Shown: positions 6,795 to 16,602, numbered from the stretch's first letter. The stretch is 40,870 nt of DNA from Rhodospirillaceae bacterium (GCA_019752235.1 JAIEMI010000035.1:1-40870), one strand, 5' to 3'. A program made the numbers and translations. The notes: a model not told the origin generated them from the letters alone.

Positions 6795-9059
6795 GTGGAA
6801 GCCGACCTGCCTGAGACCATGCCGACGGCCGAACCGGCTGGACGGCCCAAAGATGACGCCAGCCGTAACGCGGCGGAGCTGCGGGGCGACCTTGCGGGCG
6901 CGCTGGTTGCCGCCGTGATCACGATTTCGGAATCCGTGCCACTGGGCCTCGTGGCCTTCGCCGCGCTCGGCACGGCCTTCGCCGGGATGGGTGTCATCGC
7001 GGGACTTTACGGAGCGGTCGCCGCCGGTTTGGTGGCGGCGCTGCTGGGCGGTGCGCCGCGCATGATCTCGGGCCCGCGCGCCTCCGTCGCGGTGATCATG
7101 GCTTCCATGATCGCCATCGTCGCCAGCGCTCCCGACATCGAGGAACACGGCGGCGCGACCACCGCCATCGCCCTGGCGCTGCTGGGCGTCTTCGTGGCCG
7201 GCATGGCCGAAGCGCTCTTCGGCGTGGCCAAACTCGGGCGCGTGATCAAGTTCATACCCTACCCCGTCATCGCCGGCTTCATGAACGGCGTCGCCATTCT
7301 GCTGCTGCTCAGCCAGTTGCGCGGCTTCCTGGGCCTGCCGGAACATTTCGCCTGGAGCGAGTGGCGCGGCATCCCGTCGCAGATCAGCCCCTGGGGCGTG
7401 ATCGTCGCCATCAGCGCGATGATGATCATCATGGTTGCGCCGAAGATTTCCAAACGCATCCCGTCGCTGCTGGCGGGGCTGGTGGGCGGGCTCGTGCTGC
7501 ACTACGCGTTGAGTTTCTTTGTCGATCCCGCCAGCTTGGGCGCGACCATCGGCAACGTGCCGCCGGTGGTGCCATCTTTCGCGCTGGTCAAACTCGGCGC
7601 GCTGGCAGGCGACCCGTGGATCTACCAGAAATTCCTCGAACTGCTGCCGGCCATCGCTATCCTCGCGGTGATCGCGGCGATTGACTCGCTCATGGGCGCG
7701 GCCGCCCTCGATAGCCTCACCGCCGGACGCCACAACAGCGACCGCGAGCTGATTGCCCAAGGCCTTTCCAACATGGCGTCCGCCATCGTTGGCGGCCTTG
7801 CCAGTTCCGGCGCCATGGGCCGCAGCGCCGCCAGCCTGAAAGCCGGCGCGCGCACCCGCCGCTGCGGCATCATCAGCGCCGGCATGGTGTTCATCGCGAC
7901 GGTGGCCGCCGGCCCATGGCTGGGTTATCTGCCGCGTTCGGTTCTCGCCGCCGTGCTCACCGTCGTCGCCTTGGGCATGATGGACACCTGGAGCCGCGAG
8001 ATGGTGTCGCGCATGCGCTTGGCCGGGCCATTCCGGCGCACCATCGCCGCCAACCTTGTCATCGTCATCGCCGTGGCGGGTGTGACGGTGCTGGTGAACC
8101 TGATGACCGCCGTGATCGCGGGCGTCATGATCGCCATGGTCATGTTCGTGCGCGACATGAGCAAGCCCATTGTCCGGCGCACCTACGATGGTTCGGCCCG
8201 CCGCTCGCTGAAGGTGCGCGAGCGCTCGGAGGCCGAGCATTTGGCCGGTCGCGCGCAGGAGATCATTGTCGTCGAACTGGACGGCCCCCTGTTCTTCGGC
8301 ACCGCCGACGCGCTCTTCGCGGCAGTCGAACACCTATCAGCTTCGTCACGCATCGTGATTCTCGATTGCGGGCGCCTGGCCGATATGGACGCCACCGGCG
8401 TGCGCCTGCTGCTGCAACTTTTCCAGCGCCTCATCACGCAGGGCAAAGTCATGCTGGTCTCCCACATCACCAAGGACGACCTGAATGGGCGGTTCCTTGA
8501 GGTAATCGCGGGCCAGCAGATCTTCAGCGTCTGCCGCCTCTTCGCCGACACCGATGCGGCGCTGGAGTGGGCCGAAGATCATCTGCTGGGCGGGGCGGGT
8601 TTCAGTCCCGCCGGATCGCGCGAATTCAGCCTCGACGAATTCGGCATCGCGCTGGGATTCGACACCGCCGACCGCGATCACCTCGCCGCGCGCATTGAAA
8701 GGCGCGAGCTGTCCGCCGGAACCGTGTTGTTCCGCGAGGGCGACGCCGGCGACGCATTCTTCATGCTGGCCAAGGGCACCGTCACGATCCGCTTGTCCAG
8801 CGGCCGCAAGTCGCCGATTCGTCTCGCCAATCTTATTCCCGGCGTCGTGTTCGGTGAAATGGCCATGCTGGAAGGCCAACGGCGCTCCGCCGACGCCATC
8901 GCCGACAACGACATCGTCGTCTACCAGATGAGCAAGAGCGGCTTCGAAAACCTCGTGACCACCAACCCGGCGTTGGCCGCGAAACTCGTGACCAATATGG
9001 CGCGCGAAATCGCTGCCCGCCTGCGTGTAACAAACAACGAACTTCGGATCGTCAGCTGA
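6795..9059 (+). CDS. SulP-family anion transporter fused to STAS and cyclic-nucleotide-binding domains
   Basis: The protein is 754 aa, with a GTG start after GAGGGGACAAC. Residues about 30-460 hold repeated hydrophobic helices with SulP features such as SESVPLGLVAFAALG, PRMISGPRASVAVIMASM and VIAAIDSLMGAAALDSLT. Residues about 480-590 are a STAS domain with DMDATGVRLLLQLF, where the Thr takes the place of the usual phosphorylatable residue. Residues about 615-735 are a CAP/cNMP-binding domain, with GTVLFREGDAGDAFFML and the phosphate-binding cassette FGEMAMLEGQRRSADA, including its Glu and Arg. It is an inner-membrane transporter for sulfate, bicarbonate or a related anion, probably gated by a nucleotide. 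The cNMP fusion is known but not the commonest architecture. Confidence 0.9.
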   Translation: MEADLPETMPTAEPAGRPKDDASRNAAELRGDLAGALVAAVITISESVPLGLVAFAALGTAFAGMGVIAGLYGAVAAGLVAALLGGAPRMISGPRASVAVIMASMIAIVASAPDIEEHGGATTAIALALLGVFVAGMAEALFGVAKLGRVIKFIPYPVIAGFMNGVAILLLLSQLRGFLGLPEHFAWSEWRGIPSQISPWGVIVAISAMMIIMVAPKISKRIPSLLAGLVGGLVLHYALSFFVDPASLGATIGNVPPVVPSFALVKLGALAGDPWIYQKFLELLPAIAILAVIAAIDSLMGAAALDSLTAGRHNSDRELIAQGLSNMASAIVGGLASSGAMGRSAASLKAGARTRRCGIISAGMVFIATVAAGPWLGYLPRSVLAAVLTVVALGMMDTWSREMVSRMRLAGPFRRTIAANLVIVIAVAGVTVLVNLMTAVIAGVMIAMVMFVRDMSKPIVRRTYDGSARRSLKVRERSEAEHLAGRAQEIIVVELDGPLFFGTADALFAAVEHLSASSRIVILDCGRLADMDATGVRLLLQLFQRLITQGKVMLVSHITKDDLNGRFLEVIAGQQIFSVCRLFADTDAALEWAEDHLLGGAGFSPAGSREFSLDEFGIALGFDTADRDHLAARIERRELSAGTVLFREGDAGDAFFMLAKGTVTIRLSSGRKSPIRLANLIPGVVFGEMAMLEGQRRSADAIADNDIVVYQMSKSGFENLVTTNPALAAKLVTNMAREIAARLRVTNNELRIVS

Positions 9060-9097
9060 AATCTGCTAGAATATCGGCGTAATAACGGGGTGCGCCG

Positions 9098-10876
9098 ATG
9101 ACCTTCCGCGTGTTTACCAGAGCCTTACTGATAGCGTCCGCAAGCGCGGCTGCGCTGGGCGTGACGCTCGACGTCCAGCAGCCCCAGCCTGCCGTGGAAC
9201 CGGCGCTATCGCCGATGGCGGAACTGTTCGATCCGCGCATCATCGCGCGCAATATCTGCGGCGCCGATGTGAAACACCGCATTTCCCCTATCGTGCAGTC
9301 GGCCATCGCCAATACGCCGCCGGACACCGCGCAGCCGCGCAGTCCGCTCTTCGACGGCCTCGGCCCTCTGACCTACAAGGTCACCACCATCTCGCCGCAA
9401 GCGCAGGCGTTTTTCGACCAGGGCCTGAAGTTGTTCTATGCCTTCAATCCCGGCGAGGCCGTGGCCTCGTTCCGCGCCGCCAGCGATGCCGATCCGTCCT
9501 GCGCCATGTGCTACTGGGGCGAGGCCTTGACCCTTGGGCCTAATCTTAACGGCCAAAAACGCGAAACCCCTGCAGCCCTTGCCGCGATCAATAAAGCGAA
9601 GGCCCTGGCGGATGGCGTCTCGCCGCACGAGCGTGCGTTGATCGACGCCGTTGCCGCGCGTTTCTCCGCGAACGATAAGATCAAGCCCGAAGATCTGGAC
9701 CTCGCCTATGCCGACGCCATGGCGAAGGTGTACGCCGCATACACGGACGATGCCGATATCGCCGCGATCACCGCCGAAGCCGCCATGAACGTACGCAGCG
9801 CGCCGTGGCGGGAGTGGTGGGATAAAACCGGACGCGTGCCGACGGGTTACATCGCGGGCGCCATCGCCGCCATCGAAGGCGTGCTGGCGAAACGCCCCGA
9901 CCATCCCGGGGCCATTCACCTTTATATTCACGCCTTGGACGGCTCGGTGTTGATCGACAAGGTCGAACCTTATGCCAACAAGCTGGCCGCATTGATGCCC
10001 AACGCGGGCCACATGGTGCATATGCCGGCCCACACCTATTTCAGCTTGGGGCGTTACCGCGATGCCCTGACCACCAACGTCGCCGCCATCAGCGTCGACG
10101 ACGCCTATTTGAAAGGTCCGGCAGCCGCCAGCGGCGTTTATCGCTACGGCCTCTATCAGCACAACGTGCACTTCGCCCTGGCGGCGGCGGGCATGGCGGG
10201 CGATAGCGCCTCTGCCCTGAAACTGGCCGCCACCATGAACGCGTTTCAAGCGACGAATACCGTCGCGCGTTTTGAAGTGTCCGAGGCCGCGGCCATTCAC
10301 GCGGTTGTGCGCTTTCAGACGCCGGAAGATATACTCGCCCTGTCCCAGCCGCCCTCGAAGCAGGCGTATATGCGCGGCGTCTGGCACTACGCGCGCGGCT
10401 CGGCCTACGCCTATCAGAAGAAGGCGCACGAGGCGCGCCGCGAAGCCGCGATCATTGACCGCATGCGCACCGGTAAAAACCCCAAAGCCAAGGGTCTGTG
10501 CGGCGACCTTCTCGGCGTGGCGGCAAACGTGGTGCGCGGGCGCGCCATGGCCGCCGAAGGCAAATGGGCGGAAGCGGCGGAGCACTTCGCCAAGGCCGCT
10601 GAGTTCCAAGACAAGCAGGATTATAAAGACCCGCCGTTCTGGGATGTGCCCGTACGCCAGGCGCAAGGTGTGGCGCTCTACCGCGCGGGTAAGCTGCCGC
10701 AAGCCGCGGAAGTTCTGCGCCAGGCATTGTTGGAAGCGCCCCACAACGGCTACGCGCTCTATGCGTTGAAGGAAGTCTCTGCCGCTCTGGGCGACACCGT
10801 GGCGGCGGCTGAATATGGCAAGCTGTTCGAAAAAGCCTGGGCCGGCGCGCAACCGCCGGACCTCGACCGTCTATAA
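9098..10876 (+). CDS. Exported TPR-repeat protein
   Basis: The protein is 592 aa with an N-terminal signal (ALLIASASAAALGV). TPR-like helices run through most of it: FDQGLKLFYAFNPGEAVASFRAASDADPSCAMCYWGEAL, HPGAIHLYIHAL, MVHMPAHTYFSLGRYRDAL and, near the end, GVALYRAGKLPQAAEVLRQALLEAPHNGYALYAL. The conserved His residues in IHLYIHAL and HMPAHTY recur in a family of large secreted bacterial TPR proteins of unknown function. It probably works in the periplasm or outer membrane as a protein-binding scaffold. Its 3' end overlaps the murI stop codon on the opposite strand by six bases. Confidence 0.82.
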   Translation: MTFRVFTRALLIASASAAALGVTLDVQQPQPAVEPALSPMAELFDPRIIARNICGADVKHRISPIVQSAIANTPPDTAQPRSPLFDGLGPLTYKVTTISPQAQAFFDQGLKLFYAFNPGEAVASFRAASDADPSCAMCYWGEALTLGPNLNGQKRETPAALAAINKAKALADGVSPHERALIDAVAARFSANDKIKPEDLDLAYADAMAKVYAAYTDDADIAAITAEAAMNVRSAPWREWWDKTGRVPTGYIAGAIAAIEGVLAKRPDHPGAIHLYIHALDGSVLIDKVEPYANKLAALMPNAGHMVHMPAHTYFSLGRYRDALTTNVAAISVDDAYLKGPAAASGVYRYGLYQHNVHFALAAAGMAGDSASALKLAATMNAFQATNTVARFEVSEAAAIHAVVRFQTPEDILALSQPPSKQAYMRGVWHYARGSAYAYQKKAHEARREAAIIDRMRTGKNPKAKGLCGDLLGVAANVVRGRAMAAEGKWAEAAEHFAKAAEFQDKQDYKDPPFWDVPVRQAQGVALYRAGKLPQAAEVLRQALLEAPHNGYALYALKEVSAALGDTVAAAEYGKLFEKAWAGAQPPDLDRL

Positions 10877-11710
10877 CGTCTGGAACGTCGCGGGCTTGCC
10901 GAAGAACGTCGTCGCGAACCCGCTGGCGCTGACGGCGTCACCCGTCGTCAGGAACTCAAGCTGCGGCACGGAGTCGAGTGTGTCAATTTCCGGATGGCGA
11001 CCGAGATAATCGCCCATGCTGCGCGCGACGAGTTGCGGCTGGGAGAGGATTTCCCAGTCCGCGGGCAGCGCTTCGGCGAACAGATCGGCCACGATAGGAT
11101 AGTGCGTACACCCCAGCATGACCGCTTCCGGTCTGCGGCCTTTCAGCTTTTCCATCATCTCGGCAACGAAGCCTTTGATGGCCGCGCGCACGTCCTCGCG
11201 CGGCGCGGGCGCTTCGATCAAGTTGACGAGATCGGGGCACGCCTGCTGCACCACGTCGATTTCCGGAGCGCGCTTGCCGATTTCCTCGACGTACGCATTG
11301 CTGGCGACTGTGCGGCGCGTGGCGAAAATCGCGATGGTCCGCCTTGGCTTGTCCGGGGAAACCGGAGCCACATCCGCCAGCCATGATACACCCGTCACAG
11401 CTTCCACCGTCGGCACCAAGACGCCGAGGATACGATGATCGGGATAGTCGGACGCCAGCCACGTCTGCTGCAGCGTCCGCAGCGCCACGGCGGCGGCGGT
11501 ATTGCACGCCATCACCGTGAGCTTGCAGCCCCGCTGAAACATATACTCCATGGCGCCGCGCGTCAGGTCCACGATCTCCGCCGAGCTGCGCTCGCCGTAG
11601 GGCATGTGCGCGTGATCGCCGTAATAGAGGAACGAACGGTGGGGCAGATGCTGCGTGAGCGCACGCAGGATGGTCAAACCCCCGTGGCCGGAATCGAATA
11701 CACCAATCAT
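10871..11710 (-). CDS. murI: Glutamate racemase
   Basis: The protein is 279 aa. It interconverts L- and D-glutamate for peptidoglycan. The N-terminus IGVFDSGHGGLTIL is the family signature. The two catalytic cysteines are in MACNTAAAVAL (about residue 70) and MLGCTHYPI (about residue 200), each with its Thr/His partner; YYGDHAHMPYGERS matches the substrate-binding loop. The length is normal. The start lies only six bases after the stop of the SDR gene, so the two form a short operon, and the gene has only a weak ribosome binding site of its own. Confidence 0.93.
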   Translation of the reverse strand: MIGVFDSGHGGLTILRALTQHLPHRSFLYYGDHAHMPYGERSSAEIVDLTRGAMEYMFQRGCKLTVMACNTAAAVALRTLQQTWLASDYPDHRILGVLVPTVEAVTGVSWLADVAPVSPDKPRRTIAIFATRRTVASNAYVEEIGKRAPEIDVVQQACPDLVNLIEAPAPREDVRAAIKGFVAEMMEKLKGRRPEAVMLGCTHYPIVADLFAEALPADWEILSQPQLVARSMGDYLGRHPEIDTLDSVPQLEFLTTGDAVSASGFATTFFGKPATFQTL

Positions 11711-11716
11711 GCCGTT

Positions 11717-12574
11717 TTATTGCACGCGCGCGTTGCCTTTGGGAGCGTAAGATTGCGTGCCGAAGCCGGTCCAAGCAATCGGCGCGCCGGCGGCCTCCGC
11801 CGCCTTCTCCGGCGGCAGCGCGCGATCCCACTTCGCGCCCAGGAAACGCCGGGCCGTGACGCCGTCGGACAGAGGCGACGACAGCCACACGGCGGGATCG
11901 GCCAGGCAGTCGGCCGGAATCAAATCCGCACGCGGGATGTCGGCGATGATCATGCGTGTGTCCGCAGGGCCGCCCGGCGCGATGACGTTGGCCGTGACTC
12001 CGCTGTCCGCGAGGTCGGCGGCCGCAATCGAGGTAAATGCCTCAATGGCCGCCTTGGACGAGCCATAGGGCCCCATGCCGCCGGTGATCATCGTGTTGAG
12101 GCTGGTGGTGGTGGTCATGATGCGTCCCCATTGGCGCGCGCGCATTTCCGGCGTGGCCAACAGCGTCAGGCGGATCGGAGCCTGCACATTGATCTCGTAG
12201 AAACGGCGGTAGGTATCCGCGTCGGTTTCCCAAAAGCGTACGGGATTGGTCCAATAGTCGTCGCGCAGGCTGTCGTTGCTGACGCCGGCGTTGTTGATCA
12301 GCACATCGACACCGCCGAAGGCCTTGACGGCGGCGTGATAGATGCCGTCCACGTCATCGGGGCGTGTCAAATCGGCGATCTGGGTCAGCGCCTGCTTGGC
12401 GGCGGGCTTGCTCTCGTCCAAGGCATCACCCAGCGCCGCCTTGTCCCGCGCCGTGAACAGCACCTGCCCGCCCGCCTTCACGCAGGCGACGGCGATAGCC
12501 CGCCCGAGCCCATGAGCCGCGCCCGTGACGATGATGCGTTTGCCGGCCAATAGGCCGTCGGTCCAATGCGCCAT
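11717..12574 (-). CDS. Short-chain dehydrogenase/reductase
   Basis: The protein is 285 aa. It is a classical SDR: cofactor loop TGAAHGLGRA, DVLINNAGVS, catalytic Ser in TTTTSLN, and YGSSK with the Tyr-x-x-x-Lys pair, followed by NVIAPGGPADTRM. Arg in FTARDKAAL after the second strand suggests NADP(H). The C-terminal 60 residues extend beyond the core SDR and include the conserved-looking ADPAVWLSSPLSDGVTARRF. The substrate is unknown. It is transcribed ahead of murI and divergently from the MFS gene. Confidence 0.88.
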   Translation of the reverse strand: MAHWTDGLLAGKRIIVTGAAHGLGRAIAVACVKAGGQVLFTARDKAALGDALDESKPAAKQALTQIADLTRPDDVDGIYHAAVKAFGGVDVLINNAGVSNDSLRDDYWTNPVRFWETDADTYRRFYEINVQAPIRLTLLATPEMRARQWGRIMTTTTSLNTMITGGMGPYGSSKAAIEAFTSIAAADLADSGVTANVIAPGGPADTRMIIADIPRADLIPADCLADPAVWLSSPLSDGVTARRFLGAKWDRALPPEKAAEAAGAPIAWTGFGTQSYAPKGNARVQ

Positions 12575-12664
12575 GCCGCAGCCTAGGCATCGAAATGCGC
12601 TGTTTCAACGCAAATTACCGGCTAAGGTTGGCGGCACGTCCCGCGGCCCTGGGGAGGAGTTGCT

Positions 12665-13972
12665 GTGCGCGCCACCATCACCAAAATCTACCCATGGCTG
12701 GTCGTCGTTTTCCTGATCCTGCTGTACACATCGGCTTATATCGACCGCTCGATCTTCGGCCTGCTGGTGAAACCGGTGCGCGCGGACCTGGGCATCAGCG
12801 ATACCGAATACAGCCTGCTGGCGGGCTTCGCCTTCGCGGTGCTCTACACCACCTCGGCCATTCCATTGGGCTACGTGGTGGACAACGGCAGCCGCCGCAT
12901 TCTCATCGCCGTGGCGTGTGGATTCTGGTCGGTCATGACGGCGCTGTGCGGCATGGTCAATTCCTTCGCCGGATTGTTCGTCGCGCGGCTGGGCGTCGGC
13001 GTTGGACAGTCACCCCTGTCGCCGTCGTCCTATTCCTTGATCAGCGATTATTTCGCCCGGGACAAGCTGGGACGCGCGCTGTCGTTCTATCATTTGGGGA
13101 TTCCCATCGGCTCGGGGCTAGCCTTGGTGATCGGCGGTTCGCTGATCGATTACTTCGCACAGGGCACGTGGTCCCTGCCCGGCATCGGCGTGCTGGCGCC
13201 GTGGCAGATGGTGTTCGTCGCCATCGGCGTGCCGGGCCTGCTGCTGGCCGCCGCGACCCCCTTTGTCATCAGGGAACCGCCGCGACAAACCAACGCCGCA
13301 GGACAAGTCGAACGGCCCGGCCTGCCAACGGTTCTTAAGTATATCTGGCAGCATCGGGGCTTTTATCTCGGCTTCTTCACCGCCGCTGCTTTCGGGCCCG
13401 TGGCCTTCAACGCCTTCGGCGTTTGGATGCCGACCTATCTGCAGAGGGTGCATGGCTACACCGCGGGTGATGCGGGCTTGCTGCTGGGGCTCTCCACCGT
13501 TTTCCTAGGTATCGCGGGAAGCCTGAGCGCGGGATGGGCGGCCGATGTGCTGATCGCGCGCGGACGCCGCGACGGCCACCTGATCATCAGCGGGCTCTAC
13601 CTGATCGGCTGTTTCATTTTCGGCTGCATCGGCCCGCTGATCCCGATGCGCGATCCCGCCATCGTCATGGTCGCCGCGCTGGGGTTCTTCAACGTCACCT
13701 GGGCGGGCGTGCTGACCGCGTCGCTGCAAATCGTCACGCCGGCGCGCATCCGCGGCCAGGTCTCAGCGATTTATCTGTTCGTCGCCGGGATCATTGGCCT
13801 GGGCATCGGCCCGACGCTCGTCGGCATGTCCACGGACTTTGTTTTCGGCGACGACGCGGCCGTGGGAAAATCCATCGCGCTTGTGGCGACCATCGCCCTG
13901 ATCATTGGTCTCGGCGGCGTCGAAGTCGCGCGGCGCAATTTCCTGAAGGAAACTACCCCAGCCAATACCTAA
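12665..13972 (+). CDS. MFS transporter
   Basis: The protein is 435 aa, with a GTG start after GGGGAGGAG. Twelve hydrophobic segments are visible. The first helix pair contains YIDRSIFGLLV and the loop motif AIPLGYVVDNGSRRILIA corresponds to MFS motif A (G-x-x-x-D-x-x-x-R-R). RLGVGVGQSPLSPSSYSLISDYF resembles the spinster-like/organic-acid subgroup. It is an inner-membrane secondary transporter; the substrate is not predictable. Its last 20 bases overlap the convergent alpha/beta hydrolase gene. Confidence 0.88.
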   Translation: MRATITKIYPWLVVVFLILLYTSAYIDRSIFGLLVKPVRADLGISDTEYSLLAGFAFAVLYTTSAIPLGYVVDNGSRRILIAVACGFWSVMTALCGMVNSFAGLFVARLGVGVGQSPLSPSSYSLISDYFARDKLGRALSFYHLGIPIGSGLALVIGGSLIDYFAQGTWSLPGIGVLAPWQMVFVAIGVPGLLLAAATPFVIREPPRQTNAAGQVERPGLPTVLKYIWQHRGFYLGFFTAAAFGPVAFNAFGVWMPTYLQRVHGYTAGDAGLLLGLSTVFLGIAGSLSAGWAADVLIARGRRDGHLIISGLYLIGCFIFGCIGPLIPMRDPAIVMVAALGFFNVTWAGVLTASLQIVTPARIRGQVSAIYLFVAGIIGLGIGPTLVGMSTDFVFGDDAAVGKSIALVATIALIIGLGGVEVARRNFLKETTPANT

Positions 13973-14651
13973 ACACCGCCGTCACCGCCTCCGGACGCTC
14001 CAGCGGCGCGAGGTGGCCGCAATCCTCAATGAGCACCAGCTTGCCGTTGGCCAGGCGCTCCATCATCTCGTCCTGCACTTTGGGCGGACAGAGCGCATCC
14101 TGCCGCCCGGCGAGGATCAGCGTCGGCACACGGATCGCCTCCAGATCCCCGCGCCCGTCCTTGCGGTCCATGATGGCCTCCTGCTGGCGCTTGAAGGCCT
14201 GCTGGCCGACACGCTCGGCCATCTCCATCACCACACCGGCCACGGACGGATCCTCCATGCGGGAGGGGTGGATGAGGTTGGGCAGGAGGCGCGGCGTTAC
14301 GCCCTTGAACTTGCCCACATCGGCCAGGCTGATCAGGGCCGCGCGGTTCTTGCGCTGTTCCTCGGTATCGGCCCGGGCGTTGGTATCGACCAAGGCCAAC
14401 CGCTCCACCCGCTCCGGGGCCTGACGCATGATTTCCTGGGCGACATAGCCGCCCATGGACAGCCCCGCCAGGGCGAAGGTCGGGGGGGCCGCCGCCAAGG
14501 CCCGCTGGGCCATGGCCGCGACAGAGTTGTCCTGGGTCAAATCGGCAACCTGGACCTCGTATTGGTCCGCCAGGTGGGTGGCCTGATGGCGCCACAGGGC
14601 CGCATCGCACAGCAGTCCTGGCAGCAGAAGAAGGTGTTTTGGGCGGGTCAT
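13953..14651 (-). CDS. Alpha/beta hydrolase
   Basis: The protein is 232 aa, normal for a compact alpha/beta hydrolase. The nucleophile elbow is GLSMGG (about residue 85), the acid is in LAGRQDALCPP (about residue 185) and the His is in DCGHLAPLERPEAV (about residue 212), giving a complete Ser-Asp-His triad. LLLLPGLLCDAALWRHQ provides the oxyanion loop. It is similar in outline to enol-lactonases or esterases; the substrate is unknown. Its 3' end overlaps that of the MFS gene on the other strand. Confidence 0.88.
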   Translation of the reverse strand: MTRPKHLLLLPGLLCDAALWRHQATHLADQYEVQVADLTQDNSVAAMAQRALAAAPPTFALAGLSMGGYVAQEIMRQAPERVERLALVDTNARADTEEQRKNRAALISLADVGKFKGVTPRLLPNLIHPSRMEDPSVAGVVMEMAERVGQQAFKRQQEAIMDRKDGRGDLEAIRVPTLILAGRQDALCPPKVQDEMMERLANGKLVLIEDCGHLAPLERPEAVTAVFRYWLG

Positions 14652-14709
14652 GGGGGTTAACGGCCACCTAAAGCTATTGAGAATCCTGATTTTTCAGGCT
14701 TTTCCGGCG

Positions 14710-14737
14710 TTGACACCCGCAAACTAACACCTATTAT
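14710..14737 (+). promoter_or_regulatory. Sigma-70-type promoter of the DEAD-box helicase gene
   Basis: TTGACA (14710-14715) and TATTAT (14732-14737) are separated by 16 bases, close to the housekeeping consensus. Transcription would begin near 14744 and leave a leader of roughly 85 bases before ATG 14830, which is compatible with leader-based control as seen for cold-inducible helicases. Confidence 0.6.
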
Positions 14738-14829
14738 GCCGCGCCGTGAACCTGTCGCGCCGCGCTGCCCACCATTCTGGTGGATTGTATGCAGCCTAAC
14801 ATGTCCCGCGACGGAGACGTTCCGACCCA

Positions 14830-16602
14830 ATGGATTTTGCAGACCTCGGCCTTTCGCCGGACACTTTAAAAGCCGTTATCGACGCAGGTTATCTGACGCC
14901 GACGCCGATTCAGGCGCAGGCCATCCCTGTCGTCCTAATGGGCCGCGACGTTCTAGGCGTCGCTCAAACCGGTACCGGCAAAACCGCAGCGTTTACCGTG
15001 CCGATGATCGACATCCTGGCCGATGGACGCTCGAAGGCGCGCATGCCGCGCTCGCTGATCATCGCGCCTACCCGTGAATTGGCGGCGCAGATTTCGGACA
15101 ACTTCATTAAGTACGGCAAGTACCACCCGCTCTCCATGGCGCTGCTCATCGGCGGCGAGTCCTTCACCGACCAGGAGAAGGCCCTGGACCGCGGCGTCGA
15201 TGTGCTGATCGCCACGCCGGGCCGCCTGCTCGACCTTTATGAGCGCGGCCGCATCCTGCTCAACGACGTCAAGATCATGGTGATCGACGAAGCCGACCGC
15301 ATGTTGGACATGGGCTTCATTCCCGATGTCGAGCGTATCGTCAGCCTGCTGCCGAAAATCCGCCAGACGCTGTTCTTCTCGGCCACCATGGACAAGGAAA
15401 TCCGCAAGCTCGCGGACAAGTTCCTGATGAACCCGAAGGAAATCTCGGTGACGCCCGCGGCCTCCGCCGCGACCACTATCGAACAGGGCATCGTCACCGT
15501 GCGCACGCTGGACAAGCGTGAAGCGCTGCGCCGCATCCTGCGCGCCAAAAATGTCCACAACGCTTTCATCTTCTGCAATCGCAAAAAAGACGTCGATATC
15601 CTCTTTAAGTCTCTTGAAAAGCACGGCTTCAGCGCCGTCGCACTGCACGGCGACATGCCGCAGTCCAAGCGCAACGACATGCTGGCCAAGTTCAAAGCGA
15701 ATGAGGCCGAATTGCTGGTGTGCTCCGATGTCGCGGCGCGCGGCCTCGACATCTCGGACGTCAGCCACGTCATCAATTTCGACGTGCCGGTGAATGCGGA
15801 AGATTATGTGCACCGCATCGGCCGCACGGGCCGCGCCGGCAAGACCGGCCATGCCTATACGCTGGCCACACCGAGCGACGGCAGACTGCTGGGCGCCGTC
15901 GAACAGCTTTTGAAGGGCCCCATCCCGCCTCTGGACGTTCCCGAACTGGCCGAACTGGCCGTCGGCGCCGACGCCGTCGATGAGGGCGGCAACACGCGCG
16001 GTCGCGGCCGTAGCCGTGGCGACCGCAGCGCTCCGCGTGGACGCGGCGGCGAGCGCGGGCGTAGTGAAGGTGGGCGCGGGCGCGGCGGACGTGAGCGACC
16101 GCCCCGTGAACCGCGTGGTGAGTCGGCCAGCATCGCGAACGAAGCGCCGGTGCAAGCGCCCGTCTACGCCGCGGTCGAGGAAATCGCGCCTGTCGCCTTA
16201 CAAGAAGCTTCCCCTGAGCAGCCCCCTGCCCAGGAAAATCAAGAAATCGAGACGCAAGCCGCCGACGAGCGCCCGCCGCGTGAACGCAAGGAACGCGGCA
16301 AGCGCGAACGCGGACGTCCGGACCGGTTTAGCGACGCGCGCGGCGCGGAAGACCGCGCCCGCAAAACGCGGCGCAACCCGCACGGCATCGCCGAAATGGA
16401 TATCGGCGATAACGTCGTGGCCTTTGGCGGCTTTACACCCGCCTTCCTGCTTGTAGATCCTTATGGCGGCAAAGGCGTGCCGCCGGAAACGGCCGTTGTG
16501 GAAGATGAAGCTGAAGAGCCGCAGGACGAAACGCCCGCGGAAAGATCCGACACACAGGCACAAGATGGCGGCGCCATCGAGCAAGCCGCCGCCACGGAAT
16601 AA
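14830..16602 (+). CDS. DEAD-box ATP-dependent RNA helicase (RhlE-like)
   Basis: The protein is 590 aa. The helicase core is complete: Q motif region TPTPIQAQAIP, Walker A AQTGTGKTAAF, PTRELAAQ, TPGRLLDLYE, DEAD in MVIDEADRMLDMGF, SAT in FFSATMDKE, ARGLDISDVSHVINFD, and HRIGRTGRAGKTG. After residue about 385 comes a disordered tail: first an RG/RGG-rich stretch typical of RNA-binding extensions, then an acidic Glu/Pro/Gln segment, a second basic stretch (RPPRERKERGKRERG) and a hydrophobic piece FGGFTPAFLLV. Its role is remodelling of RNA in ribosome assembly or mRNA decay. A good sigma-70 promoter lies upstream. Confidence 0.94.
   Translation: MDFADLGLSPDTLKAVIDAGYLTPTPIQAQAIPVVLMGRDVLGVAQTGTGKTAAFTVPMIDILADGRSKARMPRSLIIAPTRELAAQISDNFIKYGKYHPLSMALLIGGESFTDQEKALDRGVDVLIATPGRLLDLYERGRILLNDVKIMVIDEADRMLDMGFIPDVERIVSLLPKIRQTLFFSATMDKEIRKLADKFLMNPKEISVTPAASAATTIEQGIVTVRTLDKREALRRILRAKNVHNAFIFCNRKKDVDILFKSLEKHGFSAVALHGDMPQSKRNDMLAKFKANEAELLVCSDVAARGLDISDVSHVINFDVPVNAEDYVHRIGRTGRAGKTGHAYTLATPSDGRLLGAVEQLLKGPIPPLDVPELAELAVGADAVDEGGNTRGRGRSRGDRSAPRGRGGERGRSEGGRGRGGRERPPREPRGESASIANEAPVQAPVYAAVEEIAPVALQEASPEQPPAQENQEIETQAADERPPRERKERGKRERGRPDRFSDARGAEDRARKTRRNPHGIAEMDIGDNVVAFGGFTPAFLLVDPYGGKGVPPETAVVEDEAEEPQDETPAERSDTQAQDGGAIEQAAATE

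Noticed and set aside
6234-8333. Minus-strand ORF of 699 aa opposite the SulP gene
   Set aside because: It is His/Gly/Asp-rich, typical of the complement of a GC-rich gene; the plus strand carries a clear SulP-STAS-cNMP protein.
9206-10852. Minus-strand ORF of 548 aa opposite the TPR gene
   Set aside because: Shadow frame with GC-skew composition; the plus strand has a signal peptide and TPR motifs.
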